64,000 bases of DNA from a virus: IMG/VR virus record IMGVR_UViG_3300036792_000363, positions 1-64,000 of that record; one strand, given 5' to 3'. The translations under genes and the position numbers were made by a program. The notes beneath the pieces are model-generated. The model saw nothing but the letters and a program-made list of their open reading frames with translations, was not told where the DNA came from and did not search any database. Positions 47,501-54,953 of this stretch are shown here, one piece after another. The stretch's first letter is position 1. Each line of letters starts with the position of its first letter.

Positions 47501-49469
47501 TCAGGTCCTCCTGGCTGATCCCCAGCAGCCGGGTGATCGCGTTGAGGGCGAGCAGCTTCTGGTACGAGCTGCCGGAGGCGTCCGCCAGGGCCCGGATGTT
47601 CGCCACCGCGTCGGCGATGGTGGGGACGGTGTGCCCCTCCAGCACGTCCCCCAGGTCGGCGGCGGCGGCGTCGTCGTCCCGCATGGCCTGCGCGGCCTCC
47701 GCGGCGGACTCGCCGATCCCGCGCAGCTCCTCGTCGGTGGCGGAGAAGATGGGGGCGTCCGCCTCCAGCTCACGCCGGAGGGCGGCCGGCCCGATGGCCA
47801 GCTGATCGTTGAACCCGAGGTCGGCCAGCGCCGCCCGGGCGATGAGCGCGTCCCGCGCCAGGCGGGCGGTGTAGTCGTCGACCTGGTACCCCAGCAGCGA
47901 GAAGCTGCCCGCGGCCCCCTCGTTGGCGACGGCCAATTCCGCGGCGGACCTGGCGGCCTGGTCCTGCGCGCCCGCGTAGTACTCCAGGGCGAGCCGGGCC
48001 CCGGCCAGGGCCTGCGTGCCGCTGCCGGTGGCCGCGATGCTCGCCAGGATGCCCCGGATGCGGCCGTCGTCGCCCTGGTTCAGCACCTCCTGCGACATGG
48101 CGAGCAGGAGGTTGGCGGCCCGCGCCGCCCGGGTCTGCTGGGTCAGGCTGGACGAGGCGGCGGCCAGCGCGTTCGCGTTGCCGACGGCATCGCCCAGGTG
48201 GACGCCATACTCGATGGCCGCCTTCCCGGCGGCGCTCATCCCCAGCGCGGTCTCGGCGGCGGACTCGCCCACCGCGCCGAGCGCCCTGTCCATCTCCTCG
48301 AACAGGGGGGCGTCCTCGGCCGCGTCCTGGCGCGCCCGCTCCCAGTCGTCTAGCAGGCTGCTCCAGGCGGACTCGGAGGTCCCCGGGGAGCCGCCCCCGC
48401 CCCCGCCGGACGTCCCGCCCATGCCGAGCGTCGTCGGGGCCTTGATCTCCCGCGCCCGCTCCATCATGGTGTCCAGCGCCTCGTTCACCGCGGTGTCGTC
48501 CAGCTCCGGGCGGAAGACGTACTTCTCCCGCACGGCGTCGGTCAGATCCCCGACGAACGCCTGCAGCCCGCTCTCGGCCTTCTGGTCGTCGAACTCGGAC
48601 CGGAACACCACCGGGGGGACCGCGCTCGGCGGGAGCGCGGCGGGCTCCGGCTCGGCCCTCGGCGCCTCCTGCCCGACCAGCGGGATGCCCGTGCGCATCG
48701 AGGACGAGAGGATGTCGAGCGACTCCGCGCGCGGGATGGCGGCCAGCGACGCCCGGTAGGCGGCGATCTGGGCGATGGCGGGGGCGTCGTCGAAGAGCGC
48801 CTGGGTGGTCACCACCGACGGCAGCCCGGTGAGCGCGGCGGCATAGGCGCTGGCCCCGCCGCCCAGCTGCCCGAGCGACTGGTGGGTGCCGAGGACCGCG
48901 TTATCGTACGCCAGCATGGCGGCGGTCTCGATGCCGATCGCGGCGGCCCGGGCGCGGATGGCGGCGGCCTGCGAGGTGGACCCGGCGATCTCGCGCTGCA
49001 TGAAGCCCAGGTACTGGTCGGCGGTCAGGTAGCCGGCGAAGTGGGCCTTGTTCTCCAGCAGCGCCAGCTGGTACATCTGCTGCCGGTAGCTCATGGCCTG
49101 CTGCACGGAGGAGAACCCGAGCCAGTGCTGGCGGTTGAGCAGGGTGGTGTAGTTCAGCTCCTGCGCGATGTCGGACAGGTGCTGGGCCATGTTGGTGCGG
49201 CCGCCGTAGAGCAGCTGCTGGTTGGCCTGCTCCGCCGCGGTGGCGGCCTGCGCGAGCGCCTGGGTCTGGTCGCGGATCGCAACCGTGTCCTTCTGGCGCG
49301 CTGCGGCGGCCTGGGTCGAGCCGGCCACCTCGGCCGCGGTCTCGGCCTTAACCGCGTCGGCCATCCCCTGCAGCGCGGCCTTGGCCTGGGCCGCGTCGCG
49401 CATCAGGCCGGAGAAGTCGCCGACCGCCTTGTAGATGACGTACCAGTACTCAGGGCCCTCGTAAGCCAC
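41361..49469 (-). CDS. Tail tape measure protein with lytic transglycosylase domain, about 2650-2702 aa
   Basis: ATG 49469. The first 750 residues are helical and Ala-rich, followed by hydrophobic segments at about 780-850 and 1010-1080. A long helical body follows. An SLT lytic transglycosylase domain lies at about residues 2000-2085 (MREAGYNLSARNPTSGAYGL, then AQFINGPSEYAQYGG). The length measures tail length, suggesting a long siphovirus tail. The recognisable C-terminus (LTINNPRPEKPSDS to about residue 2635) reaches 41568, and the last about 68 residues overlap the next gene out of frame, so the natural stop seems lost. Confidence 0.85.
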   Translation of the reverse strand: MAYEGPEYWYVIYKAVGDFSGLMRDAAQAKAALQGMADAVKAETAAEVAGSTQAAAARQKDTVAIRDQTQALAQAATAAEQANQQLLYGGRTNMAQHLSDIAQELNYTTLLNRQHWLGFSSVQQAMSYRQQMYQLALLENKAHFAGYLTADQYLGFMQREIAGSTSQAAAIRARAAAIGIETAAMLAYDNAVLGTHQSLGQLGGGASAYAAALTGLPSVVTTQALFDDAPAIAQIAAYRASLAAIPRAESLDILSSSMRTGIPLVGQEAPRAEPEPAALPPSAVPPVVFRSEFDDQKAESGLQAFVGDLTDAVREKYVFRPELDDTAVNEALDTMMERAREIKAPTTLGMGGTSGGGGGGSPGTSESAWSSLLDDWERARQDAAEDAPLFEEMDRALGAVGESAAETALGMSAAGKAAIEYGVHLGDAVGNANALAAASSSLTQQTRAARAANLLLAMSQEVLNQGDDGRIRGILASIAATGSGTQALAGARLALEYYAGAQDQAARSAAELAVANEGAAGSFSLLGYQVDDYTARLARDALIARAALADLGFNDQLAIGPAALRRELEADAPIFSATDEELRGIGESAAEAAQAMRDDDAAAADLGDVLEGHTVPTIADAVANIRALADASGSSYQKLLALNAITRLLGISQEDLNASSDDALRDMIRLAAEADSLTAAYGAANAAARRFEEAASTAGAGGGAGQPPTPTAPGAADGGDDAEFWRSLEAAMKGTDDEAVRSAATSKAAGAAAGTAGNAARTAGGLWGFWGRQLTLFAGVFSGVPLLGHISVWALALHTLLDFFIVLVPAVVAAGVALGAFAVAIEPAAKDVYNRFLGLHTALDALSTGNGPISQATQHIGFLSDQMGTLNATMKPLPVSLRSLQTAMAPEAVTLYGAAINIVTRNTGLLQSIVKTTGTWVEDLAVKIQSALANRGSGLSQLINTAVNDLRILGSIGGSLAQLFGELLRAGELTHVSELLFEGIAYALSVVAKALAIVGPYATAVGIAFFAVVHYGGLLASALVWVVTQLEFVSVWLVTLLGNLPLVGGAFDALGASMKTAFATVPAGGILAIAAAIAAVGYAIYSAAQASSQAKSYVAGLQQALASDNASQGFARIQTNLASIGQWLTAASTNQRNFVGNMAQGWSDLFRDASGFGLHLSVYKDLWEAITGTNQQPGSTALVLREQTAEQKDWTTTLAEAADATKKYGTTAQESFALMDLAGVKVTDNLATQQTKVDDLVTGWLNMGVAGYQLKNGMNQLGAAINAVTLSSELQSSSIATLTADFTAFLTLTTQGQTALDAFGSGIYTVATNLKAAGASMGGVNAASFTLRQSWESQLSSGQTLYNNLLEQNAAAGNTAKTNAALAASGRDLVSIMLAQGGAGEESVQGTYALAQSMGYTGKATYDALEKWSGGNHDVTGTLKDLNKQVGTLQTGSSNLSTDVLNLAAAVGTNLTQAIANGLVAMPQITKAVAGLYQYILTNRKAVANGPTAQEVSLSTSVANALIAVYGTTPQGLDQAKNEFVATLTQMGVKRAQALQLWAADTTKATNTLPNLTPLQNRLRDVEGQLGKPITPTLNLTPLQSRLAEMQRDYGQAYNPPPGYMAQSDANTAKLARWFTDTLPHAANVGWNAVYTGFFNDVNHPLSNFFNKQIPEAYNASNNALIAGWQAFNRWWDGNIRAPWDQFWNNTVTGWFISAGTALTGVWVNVSQGFGHYLVSDVGKFFNSQMPNWFDGLGRDWNKFWSQGWTDFSRGLVQPMERWFTTTMPNAIWGGLKGGIDRAIGGMNTVIGFINSVTGVVGVHISPIPKLARGGGVPMASGSVPGTGDEDGTHIIAMGGEYMLRKPARMALQAAYGPDFMDHLNNADAWLGSGSRGNAASQRRPATGRYAGGGIINNIGNWLGDVAGDVGSLAKGAWSGVAGAARDVARYGEKAVFDAMWSVSGAPAEAGLEHLGTPGDMAASWVQQIHNGVENYINGQTSKAEAAGSSLHPTGAGATIQKLMQSMAASVGWTGANWSALNNVEMREAGYNLSARNPTSGAYGLAQFINGPSEYAQYGGSSASAVGQITAMINYIKDRYGTPVGAWAHELADGWYAGGGPVVSALKSVTGNLEQRESMALASWLLSRWDATAKDPSADEYGAWLTNLRKHKGFTAADAYNPTKAARLMEPYYRTSVNSSSAARWKSQPEQAALYAAAIAQTAAGTSWHTPDKALLTEGWKQVGSALAVPPVPTSSVIPKADVTAWARYAGQIHPQWQQAFIAWQDLYQLNKRPAAGYGPTNAQWLQFDAERTAAALAEKNANKAVDALLGARAPTTAEWQLAGRDLASWDSALGAMNLGRQYHPEFWANARADVGQLEKDVAGKSTRGMKATWQQAFGNWQALYQMPRPAGGKAPTQAQWNTWMAQRAGAALAEKNANAALSPIFADVNDPAALTSGDWTAAERSLTGWAAALRNASVGKEYRPEAWGDTYDHLQMLEGDVAGAAKAWQGIWGEYLIPGITVRNPGNAPVTVDLNSLIVGGPGGGSPGGDYGFGLAGGGGVPAAVSSMFGAGMAAGGVVPNLFLPGLSATMQSQLSSQATGTMPRSLSEAAGRTVGLEVGQLTINNPRPEKPSDSITRSSNRLAFLAGRGIALCPARRWGPTPRMRSGTSTGSRCRPATTTWPPSGGRAPGCRRCAARTTRCPTGRASCGGPSTRTSAPSP

Positions 49470-49617
49470 GGCTCACCCTGCCGTCGATCAGATCGGCGGA
49501 CCGCTCCAGCACCCGGATGACGACCCGCAAGGCGAAGGTTCGGCGCTTAGCCCGGGTGGCCAGCACCTCCGCTGCAGCCCGCAGCGTCTCGGCGTCGGCC
49601 GGGCGATTGCGCTCCAT
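49450..49617 (-). CDS. Small helical protein between chaperone and tape measure, 55 aa
   Basis: ATG 49617 overlaps the chaperone stop (ATGA), and TGA 49450 lies inside the start of the tape measure gene. Highly basic helix (ATRAKRRTFALRVVIRVLE). Could be a chaperone extension or a true small protein. Confidence 0.5.
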   Translation of the reverse strand: MERNRPADAETLRAAAEVLATRAKRRTFALRVVIRVLERSADLIDGRVSRGLRGP

Positions 49618-50177
49618 CACTCCCTCCCCGGAACCGGCGGCGGGCCGCCCATCATGGACAGGAAGGCCTCGTACGAGCCGCTCGCGTTCTCGGCGTCCAC
49701 GCCCTTGTCCGGGTCGGCCGCCACCTTGGCGAACCGCGAGTCCTCCGACACGTCGCGCGCCACCATCGGCCCGCGCATGCGGTCAAGCTCCTCCTCCTCG
49801 GGCGAGCGGGTGCCGAGGATGTCCAGCGACAGGGCCATATCCACCAGCGGGTTGCGCCCGCCCGTCTTCTTGGTGTCGATCTGGGCCTGCGCGCCGATGA
49901 AGCTGCACACCGTCTTGACCTGCCATTCGATGAGCTTCAGGCGGGTGTGGTGCTCCCGGTCGCGGCGGGCTCGAATGGCCTCGATGACCTGTCGTAGTCG
50001 GCAGACGGGGAGGTCGAGAAGGTACTCGTCGGACCATCCGTACTCGTGGCTGAGGGTGTCGAAGGCTGCTGCGAAGGCGCCGACGAGAGATCCTGCGGGC
50101 TCAGCTCCGGCTCCGCCGGCTCCTTGTCCTGCCCCGTCTTGCGGAACAGGGAGATCATCCGCTCCAGTTTTTTTCCC
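49617..50177 (-). CDS. Frameshifted C-terminal part of tail assembly chaperone (GT product)
   Basis: Reached by -1 frameshift at GGGAAAAAAAC (50167-50177). The added part starts GADDLPVPQDGAG and continues to SMMGGPPPVPGRE, making a GT-type fusion of about 335 aa with the upstream gene. A short and a frameshifted chaperone are universal in siphovirus tail modules and bind the tape measure during assembly. Confidence 0.75.
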   Translation of the reverse strand, partial: GKKTGADDLPVPQDGAGQGAGGAGAEPAGSLVGAFAAAFDTLSHEYGWSDEYLLDLPVCRLRQVIEAIRARRDREHHTRLKLIEWQVKTVCSFIGAQAQIDTKKTGGRNPLVDMALSLDILGTRSPEEEELDRMRGPMVARDVSEDSRFAKVAADPDKGVDAENASGSYEAFLSMMGGPPPVPGRE

Positions 50178-50623
50178 AGGGCCTGCAGCTCGGGGGCCTC
50201 CTGGCGCACGATGGCCTCCACCAGGTCCATCGTGTCCTCGATCTCCGGGTTGTGCATGTCCTCGTTGAACCGGGCCCACAGCGCGGCGTTCGCCTCGGTC
50301 TCGGCCTTGGTGAGCTGGGAGGCCTGCTTCTCCACCAGCCCGGCCGGGCGGGTCATGGAGGCGAGGAACGCCACCGCCTCCTGCTCGGCGTCGGGGATCG
50401 AGACGACCACCAGCATCAGCAGCTTGCCGGCGAACTCCGACGCCTCGCCCTTGAAGTCGAGGCTGTTCTGCATCAGCGCCGGCCCCGCGCCGTGGGTGAG
50501 CACCCGCAGCAGGCGGAAGAACTGGCGGGTGCGCATCCGCTGGATGTCCAGCGTCAGCCCGGTGTGCAGCTTGCACTGCAGCGGCTGCGGGTCGATCCGG
50601 TCCAGCTCCGACTGCTCGGCCAT
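49937..50623 (-). CDS. Tail assembly chaperone (G product), 228 aa
   Basis: ATG 50623 with GGGAGGG upstream. Helical protein directly upstream of the tape measure gene and downstream of the major tail protein, the standard chaperone position. The slippery sequence lies at codons 150-153, after which the unshifted product continues about 77 residues into a Ser/Pro/Thr-rich tail. Confidence 0.75.
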   Translation of the reverse strand: MAEQSELDRIDPQPLQCKLHTGLTLDIQRMRTRQFFRLLRVLTHGAGPALMQNSLDFKGEASEFAGKLLMLVVVSIPDAEQEAVAFLASMTRPAGLVEKQASQLTKAETEANAALWARFNEDMHNPEIEDTMDLVEAIVRQEAPELQALGKKLERMISLFRKTGQDKEPAEPELSPQDLSSAPSQQPSTPSATSTDGPTSTFSTSPSADYDRSSRPFEPAATGSTTPA

Positions 50624-50690
50624 GCGGCCCTCCCGGGGGCTCTCGGCGGTGTTGTCCGGGGCAATCGGCGGGCGGCGCCGGGCAGCGAAA

Positions 50691-50743
50691 AGCGGTGCGC
50701 CCCGGATTTGTTTTGCCGACAAGCTCCGGTGAGGCGCACCGCT
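50691..50743 (-). terminator. Intrinsic terminator after major tail protein unit
   Basis: 11-bp stem AGCGGTGCGCC / GGCGCACCGCT, followed on the minus strand by TTTT. It lies between the 63-aa gene and the chaperone, so transcripts of the abundant tail tube gene may be partly ended here. Confidence 0.75.
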
Positions 50744-50752
50744 CCCTCGATA

Positions 50753-50944
50753 CTACGGGTGAGCCCCGGTGTTGTCGGGCAAGTCGGGGTTCTGCTGGTT
50801 CTCGGCGATGACCTCGCCCCCGGTGACCGGGCCCTCCAGGTCCTCGTGCTCGTCCGGCTCGACCCCGGCCGCGGGCTGGCCCTGGGCCATGCCCGCGACG
50901 CCCGGCTGCGGCTCCTGCGGCTCGTCCTTCTTGCGCCCGGCCAC
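50753..50944 (-). CDS. Hypothetical acidic protein, 63 aa
   Basis: ATG 50944 directly follows the major tail protein stop. Low-complexity, Glu/Gln/Pro-rich. Possibly disordered; role unknown. Confidence 0.5.
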   Translation of the reverse strand: MAGRKKDEPQEPQPGVAGMAQGQPAAGVEPDEHEDLEGPVTGGEVIAENQQNPDLPDNTGAHP

Positions 50945-51604
50945 CTAGACCACCACGCCGCCGCCGGCGCCGAACGGCTCCGCCACGAACGCGCCGGTCT
51001 CGGTGCCCGGCAGCGACACCAGGCGGCCGATGCTCATGCCCGCCGAGCCCGACGTGCCGCCGTAGGCGGCTGGCAGGGACTGCCCGATCTCGTTCACCGT
51101 CGAGAACAGCGCGCGCCCGGCGATGCTGCAGCTCAGGCCGGTCTTGTAGCTCGGGCCGGTGAAGTTGAAGGGCTGGAACTGGACCCGGTAGAGGATGAAG
51201 TCCAGCGTCCTGATCTGGCCCCCGGCGTCCTTGGCCGGGACGCGCACCGCGAGCGGCTGGGTCACCTGGTTCATGGACGCGAGGGTCCACAGCGGGATGG
51301 CGTAGTAGTCCGCCCCCGCCGCGCCCGAGCTGGTCACCGTGGTGCCGGTGATGTAGGCGATCGTCGAGAAGGGGATGTACCCCTCCTCAATCGTGATGTT
51401 GGCGAAGTTGATCCAGAAGTGCTCGCTGAGCACAACGTCGTCGCCGGTGTTCTCGAAGTTCCCCTGGTCGGTCGAGATCGTGCCGTTGCGCACGCCGTAG
51501 ACCGTGGCGCCCTCCGCGCCGGTGGACCCGTTCAGGATCGCCGCGTGGCTCAGGGAGAAGCCTTCGAACGGCGTGCCCGCGTAGGCATTGCTGGCAGTAG
51601 GCAT
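50945..51604 (-). CDS. Major tail (tube) protein, 219 aa
   Basis: Ser/Thr/Ala-rich beta protein of typical tube-subunit size, located just upstream of the chaperone pair. N-terminus MPTASNAYAGTPFEGFSL; core with VYGVRNGTISTDQGNF. The mRNA leader contains a hairpin (TAGACCA/TGGTCTA, 51623-51645) and GGAGGG. Confidence 0.75.
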   Translation of the reverse strand: MPTASNAYAGTPFEGFSLSHAAILNGSTGAEGATVYGVRNGTISTDQGNFENTGDDVVLSEHFWINFANITIEEGYIPFSTIAYITGTTVTSSGAAGADYYAIPLWTLASMNQVTQPLAVRVPAKDAGGQIRTLDFILYRVQFQPFNFTGPSYKTGLSCSIAGRALFSTVNEIGQSLPAAYGGTSGSAGMSIGRLVSLPGTETGAFVAEPFGAGGGVVV

Positions 51605-51622
51605 TGTCGAGCGCCCTCCGGC

Positions 51623-51645
51623 TAGACCAAGGTTCAGCTGGTCTA
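51623..51645 (-). promoter_or_regulatory. Leader hairpin of the major tail protein gene
   Basis: Perfect 7-bp stem TAGACCA / TGGTCTA with a 9-nt loop just upstream of the GGAGGG ribosome site. Might stabilise mRNA or mark a processing site. Confidence 0.4.
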
Positions 51646-51655
51646 ATCGGCTCCG

Positions 51656-52087
51656 CTACTTGTAGAGCGCAGAGCAGTCCTCGGCCGCGAACGTCTTGTC
51701 GACGAAGCCCAGGAACTTGGTCTCCTCCGCGGTCCGGGGCGACTTGGTGAGCGTGAACAGGTAGCTCCACAGCACGCGCTCGGACGCCCGCGTCTGGTTG
51801 GTCAGCGCGCACGCCGACAGCTGCGACGCGTGCAGGGTGGCGTTCTGGGACAGCGCGAGGGACGTCAGCACCGACACCACCACCGTCAGCACCACGTCGA
51901 ACCCGAACGAGATGGCGAGCCCGAGCGCCAGCCGCCGCGTGCGCTTCTCGCGCCTGGAGGTCCTCTCCTCGCGGTCCGACAGGGCGCGCAGCTCCGTCAC
52001 CACGTCCCCGAGCTGCCCGGCCAGGAGGTCCAGCTTCCCCAGAACGGGGTCCGGGAGCGACTCCGCGACCCCGGGCGTCTCACTCAT
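51656..52087 (-). CDS. Membrane protein, holin-like, 143 aa
   Basis: Helical cytoplasmic part (LLAGQLGDVVTELRALSDRE), one or two adjoining hydrophobic segments at about residues 52-77 (ALGLAISFGFDVVLTVVVSV) and a periplasmic tail. One of two adjacent small membrane proteins; holin function is inferred from neighbours (lysin nearby). Confidence 0.5.
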   Translation of the reverse strand: MSETPGVAESLPDPVLGKLDLLAGQLGDVVTELRALSDREERTSRREKRTRRLALGLAISFGFDVVLTVVVSVLTSLALSQNATLHASQLSACALTNQTRASERVLWSYLFTLTKSPRTAEETKFLGFVDKTFAAEDCSALYK

Positions 52088-52286
52088 CAGGGTCCCGCCC
52101 AGCGCGGCGCAGCGTGTCCGACGCGTCTCTCACAGTCACCCGAAGCTCCCCCGCGAGCATGTCAGCCGCCTTCAGGAGGCGGTCGATCTCTCGGTCCTTG
52201 ACGTTCAAATCGGTCATCGCCTGCTCATGATCAACTTCTGTCGGGCTCGGGGGCCTGCGCCTGCGCCACCACCTCACCGCGGTCAC
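52080..52286 (-). CDS. Hypothetical protein, 68 aa
   Basis: ATG 52286 overlaps the end of the preceding gene; ends at the start of the next. Basic N-terminus, coiled-coil-like DLNVKDREIDRLLKAADML. Function unknown. Confidence 0.5.
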   Translation of the reverse strand: MTAVRWWRRRRPPSPTEVDHEQAMTDLNVKDREIDRLLKAADMLAGELRVTVRDASDTLRRAGRDPDE

Positions 52287-52596
52287 CCCCGTCCAGCAGC
52301 TGGGCGACCGCGGCAGTGAGGTCCTGGAGTGATCCGTTGATGACGGTGAGCATGGGAAGCACCTGCTCGGTGTAGGCGCCGATGAGCCGGTCGCGCTGCT
52401 CCTCGGCCTTCGACAGCTGGGTCAGCAGCGTGTCCCGCATGTCCTGGCTCTGCTGCCACAGGACCGCGGCCTCCGACGTGTCCACCCTCCCGTGGGCCGC
52501 GCGCCTGCCGCCCAGGTACGTGCCGATCCCGGCCACGGCCGCGACCAGCGCGACGGCGACCGTGGCCAGGATGGTCATGAAGTCGGAGGTGTTCAC
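52231..52596 (-). CDS. Membrane-anchored coiled-coil protein, 121 aa
   Basis: Residues 6-29 are one hydrophobic segment (FMTILATVAVALVAAVAGIG), followed by a long helix (about 45-100). Adjacent to lysis-type genes; may be a holin or spanin-like component, but direct evidence is lacking. Confidence 0.5.
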   Translation of the reverse strand: MNTSDFMTILATVAVALVAAVAGIGTYLGGRRAAHGRVDTSEAAVLWQQSQDMRDTLLTQLSKAEEQRDRLIGAYTEQVLPMLTVINGSLQDLTAAVAQLLDGGDRGEVVAQAQAPEPDRS

Positions 52597-52620
52597 GCGG
52601 CTCCCGCCGGCGGGGACCCG

Positions 52621-53415
52621 TCAGACGTACTGCATGTCCGCCAGAAGCTGCTGCAGGTCCATCCCCTCAATCGTCGCGCCGTTCGCCTCCACCCAGTCGG
52701 CGGTGACGACGGCCCACGCCTCCTCCGCCGCGTAGGCCTGGAACTCGGCGGTGGCGGGCTGCAGCGCGCCCCAGGTGACGTACTCCAGCGGGGCGTCCGC
52801 CCCGCCCCGGCGGCGCTGCAGGCAGATCGCGTGGCCCCCGACCGGCTGCGCGCCCTGCTGCCACGTCCACGGCTGGCCGTCGGCGAACTCGGTCTCCATC
52901 TGCTGCTGCACGTTGATGCCGACGTACACCGAGCCGAACACGTCGAGCACCTGGGCGAGCAGGTCCTCGTCGGCCGGGTTCCCGAGGCCGGCGTAGGCCA
53001 GGATCTTGTGCGTCTTCCCGGCGGCGTCGGTCATCCCGGTCGTCACCTGGTCGGCGAGCACGTCCTGCATCACGCAGCCGTTGTCGGTGCTGGCGTCGCC
53101 CGGCACGTAGCCGCCGACGCGCGAGTACACCGCCTGGATCTGCGAGTCGGCGAACAGCCCCTCGGTGCCGCTGGCGTACCAGGTCCACGCGCCGTACATG
53201 TGGCCGATGCCGGCGATGGTGCAGTCGCCCAGCTGGTCGTTCAGGTACACGGGCCAGCTGGGCACGGCGCTCGCCCGGTCGACGTCGGCGCTCGCGGCGA
53301 CCGGCGGCAGCCCGCCCTGGGCCAGCTTCCTGCGCGGGTCCAGGTACTTCTCCAGCGTGAGGCGCTTGCGGGCGGGGTCAGGCGACTTGCGACCGTACTT
53401 CCCGGGCTGCGGCAT
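52621..53415 (-). CDS. Papain-like cysteine peptidase-type protein, 264 aa
   Basis: ATG 53415 lies after the hairpin at 53435-53464. Motif LNDQLGDCTIAGIGH holds a candidate catalytic Cys (about residue 65), GGHAICLQ a candidate His, and VTWGALQPA a following Trp, the order seen in papain-like folds. Found as an unannotated protein in related phages. May act in the virion or lysis; activity is unproven. Confidence 0.55.
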   Translation of the reverse strand: MPQPGKYGRKSPDPARKRLTLEKYLDPRRKLAQGGLPPVAASADVDRASAVPSWPVYLNDQLGDCTIAGIGHMYGAWTWYASGTEGLFADSQIQAVYSRVGGYVPGDASTDNGCVMQDVLADQVTTGMTDAAGKTHKILAYAGLGNPADEDLLAQVLDVFGSVYVGINVQQQMETEFADGQPWTWQQGAQPVGGHAICLQRRRGGADAPLEYVTWGALQPATAEFQAYAAEEAWAVVTADWVEANGATIEGMDLQQLLADMQYV

Positions 53416-53434
53416 GGTGCCTCCAGGCACGACG

Positions 53435-53464
53435 AAGGGCGGGACCCGGACAGGTCCCGCCCTT
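53435..53464 (-). terminator. Intrinsic terminator after the lysin gene
   Basis: 12-bp perfect stem AAGGGCGGGACC / GGTCCCGCCCTT with a 6-nt loop between the lysin stop and the peptidase-like gene. Confidence 0.7.
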
Positions 53465-53477
53465 GCGAATCGGCCCG

Positions 53478-54287
53478 TCAGCAGCGGCCCTGGTACAGCC
53501 CCTCGGTGTAGGTGGTCCACGCGCCCCAGTTGGCGCCGTCGTCGGACAGGATGATGGCCGACTTGGCGTTCCCGAGCGCGCTGTAGGTGGCCAGCGCCCC
53601 GTTGGAGGCGTTGATCTGCCAGTAGCCCAGGTCGTCGGTCGGGCTCAGCGCGTACTGCCTGCCGCCGGACTCCGCCATGGCGATCTCGGCCGCCATGAAG
53701 GCGTCGGCCGGGTTCCCGCCTGCCGCGTCCCACAGCGCCTGCAGCCCGGCGCAGGAGAGCGTCCCCCCCGCCGAGTCCACGGTGGCGACCGCCCCCGTGG
53801 TCACAGGCGCGCTCACAGGATGGGCCACAGGATGGGCCACAGGGCGCGCCACAGGAACGCTCTGCCGGGGGGCGGCGGGCGGCGCGGAGGCGGCCATGAC
53901 CTTGGCCACGGCGCTGGCGGCGGCGCGGCACGCGAGCCGGACCGCCTCGCCCGGGTAGATGAGGTTGGCGTCCGCGATGGCGCTGTTGGCGGCCAGGTCG
54001 GGGTAGGCGCTGGCGGTCCCGCAGAACCGGCGGGCGATCGACGACAGCGTGTCCCCCGGGCGGACCGTGTAGCGGCCCGGGACGGCCTTCCTGGCCGCCT
54101 TGTGGACCTGCGCGGCCGGAACCCGCAGCGCGGTCGCGGAGAGCGTCCTGGGGGGCGCTGGGGGCGCTGCGGGGGTCGCGGCCGACGCCACGGCGAACGG
54201 GAGCGCCGCCCCGGCGGCGCCGGTGGCCACCGCCGCGGTGACTGCGATGTAGCCGCGCGACCGCCGCGCGTGCCTCGGTCTGCTCAC
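53478..54287 (-). CDS. Secreted LysM lysin with transglycosylase-like domain, 269 aa
   Basis: Signal peptide in residues 1-36 (basic start, then a hydrophobic stretch ending VASA). LysM domain at about 73-119 (YTVRPGDTLSSIARRF). A Pro/His linker with HPVAHPVAHPV follows. The C-terminal domain, residues 175-269, has AEIAMAESGGRQYALSP with a likely catalytic Glu and LGYWQINA, typical of resuscitation-factor or SLT-type muralytic enzymes. It should cleave peptidoglycan. Export by Sec would make lysis holin-independent. Confidence 0.75.
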   Translation of the reverse strand: MSRPRHARRSRGYIAVTAAVATGAAGAALPFAVASAATPAAPPAPPRTLSATALRVPAAQVHKAARKAVPGRYTVRPGDTLSSIARRFCGTASAYPDLAANSAIADANLIYPGEAVRLACRAAASAVAKVMAASAPPAAPRQSVPVARPVAHPVAHPVSAPVTTGAVATVDSAGGTLSCAGLQALWDAAGGNPADAFMAAEIAMAESGGRQYALSPTDDLGYWQINASNGALATYSALGNAKSAIILSDDGANWGAWTTYTEGLYQGRC

Positions 54288-54371
54288 AGAAGTAGCTCCT
54301 CAACATCAGGTCGGGGTGCGGGTTCCGTGACGCTAGCACCGGCAATCACGCCCGCGCAGCCGAACGCGCCA

Positions 54372-54947
54372 TCAGGCCGGCGTCAGCGACTGCAGCAGGT
54401 CGGCCAGGTCCCCCGGCGTGACGTAGCCGGGCCACCGCTTGTCGGTGAACAGCTGCACGCCGTTGGCGGCGTAGTCGGCGTCCGTCTCCTGGCTGCAGAT
54501 CATGTGGCCGGTTGACGCGATGAAGCCCCGCAGGCCCGGCACGGGGATCCGCAGGCGGTGCGCCACCAGCGCCGCGTAGTCCAGCCACGAGTAGCCGGTG
54601 CCCTCGTGCTCGACCGCCCAGGCGACCACGCCCGCCCGCTGCGCCGGGGTCAGGCTGATGATGCCCGACGACCACAGCGCGCCCGGCAGCGCCGACGCCG
54701 GGCAGGGCAGGGCGACCTTGCCGTGCCCTCGCGGGTAGGTGCTGACGGTGTAGCCGTACGGCGCGCTCTCGTCGGGCTGGCCGATGTAGATCTCGGTGTG
54801 GTCGTAGGGCTGGAACCGCGAGCCGTCCAGCCACTGCAGGAACTCGATGGCCCAGCCGACGCCCCCGTGGACGGGCACGCAGCAGAAGTCGCCCGGCTCG
54901 GGGGCCTGCAGCACTATCCGCGGCGGAAGCGGGGATCTGGTCGTCAC
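54372..54947 (-). CDS. Permuted NlpC/P60-like cysteine peptidase, 191 aa
   Basis: HTEIYIG (about residue 51) and the later HMICSQETDADYAANG with Cys near 152 follow the His-then-Cys order of permuted NlpC/P60 (YiiX-like) proteins. YSWLDYAALV between them fits. In phages such enzymes hydrolyse peptidoglycan or act in head/tail maturation; role here is open. Confidence 0.65.
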   Translation of the reverse strand: MTTRSPLPPRIVLQAPEPGDFCCVPVHGGVGWAIEFLQWLDGSRFQPYDHTEIYIGQPDESAPYGYTVSTYPRGHGKVALPCPASALPGALWSSGIISLTPAQRAGVVAWAVEHEGTGYSWLDYAALVAHRLRIPVPGLRGFIASTGHMICSQETDADYAANGVQLFTDKRWPGYVTPGDLADLLQSLTPA

Positions 54948-54953
54948 CGCCGG

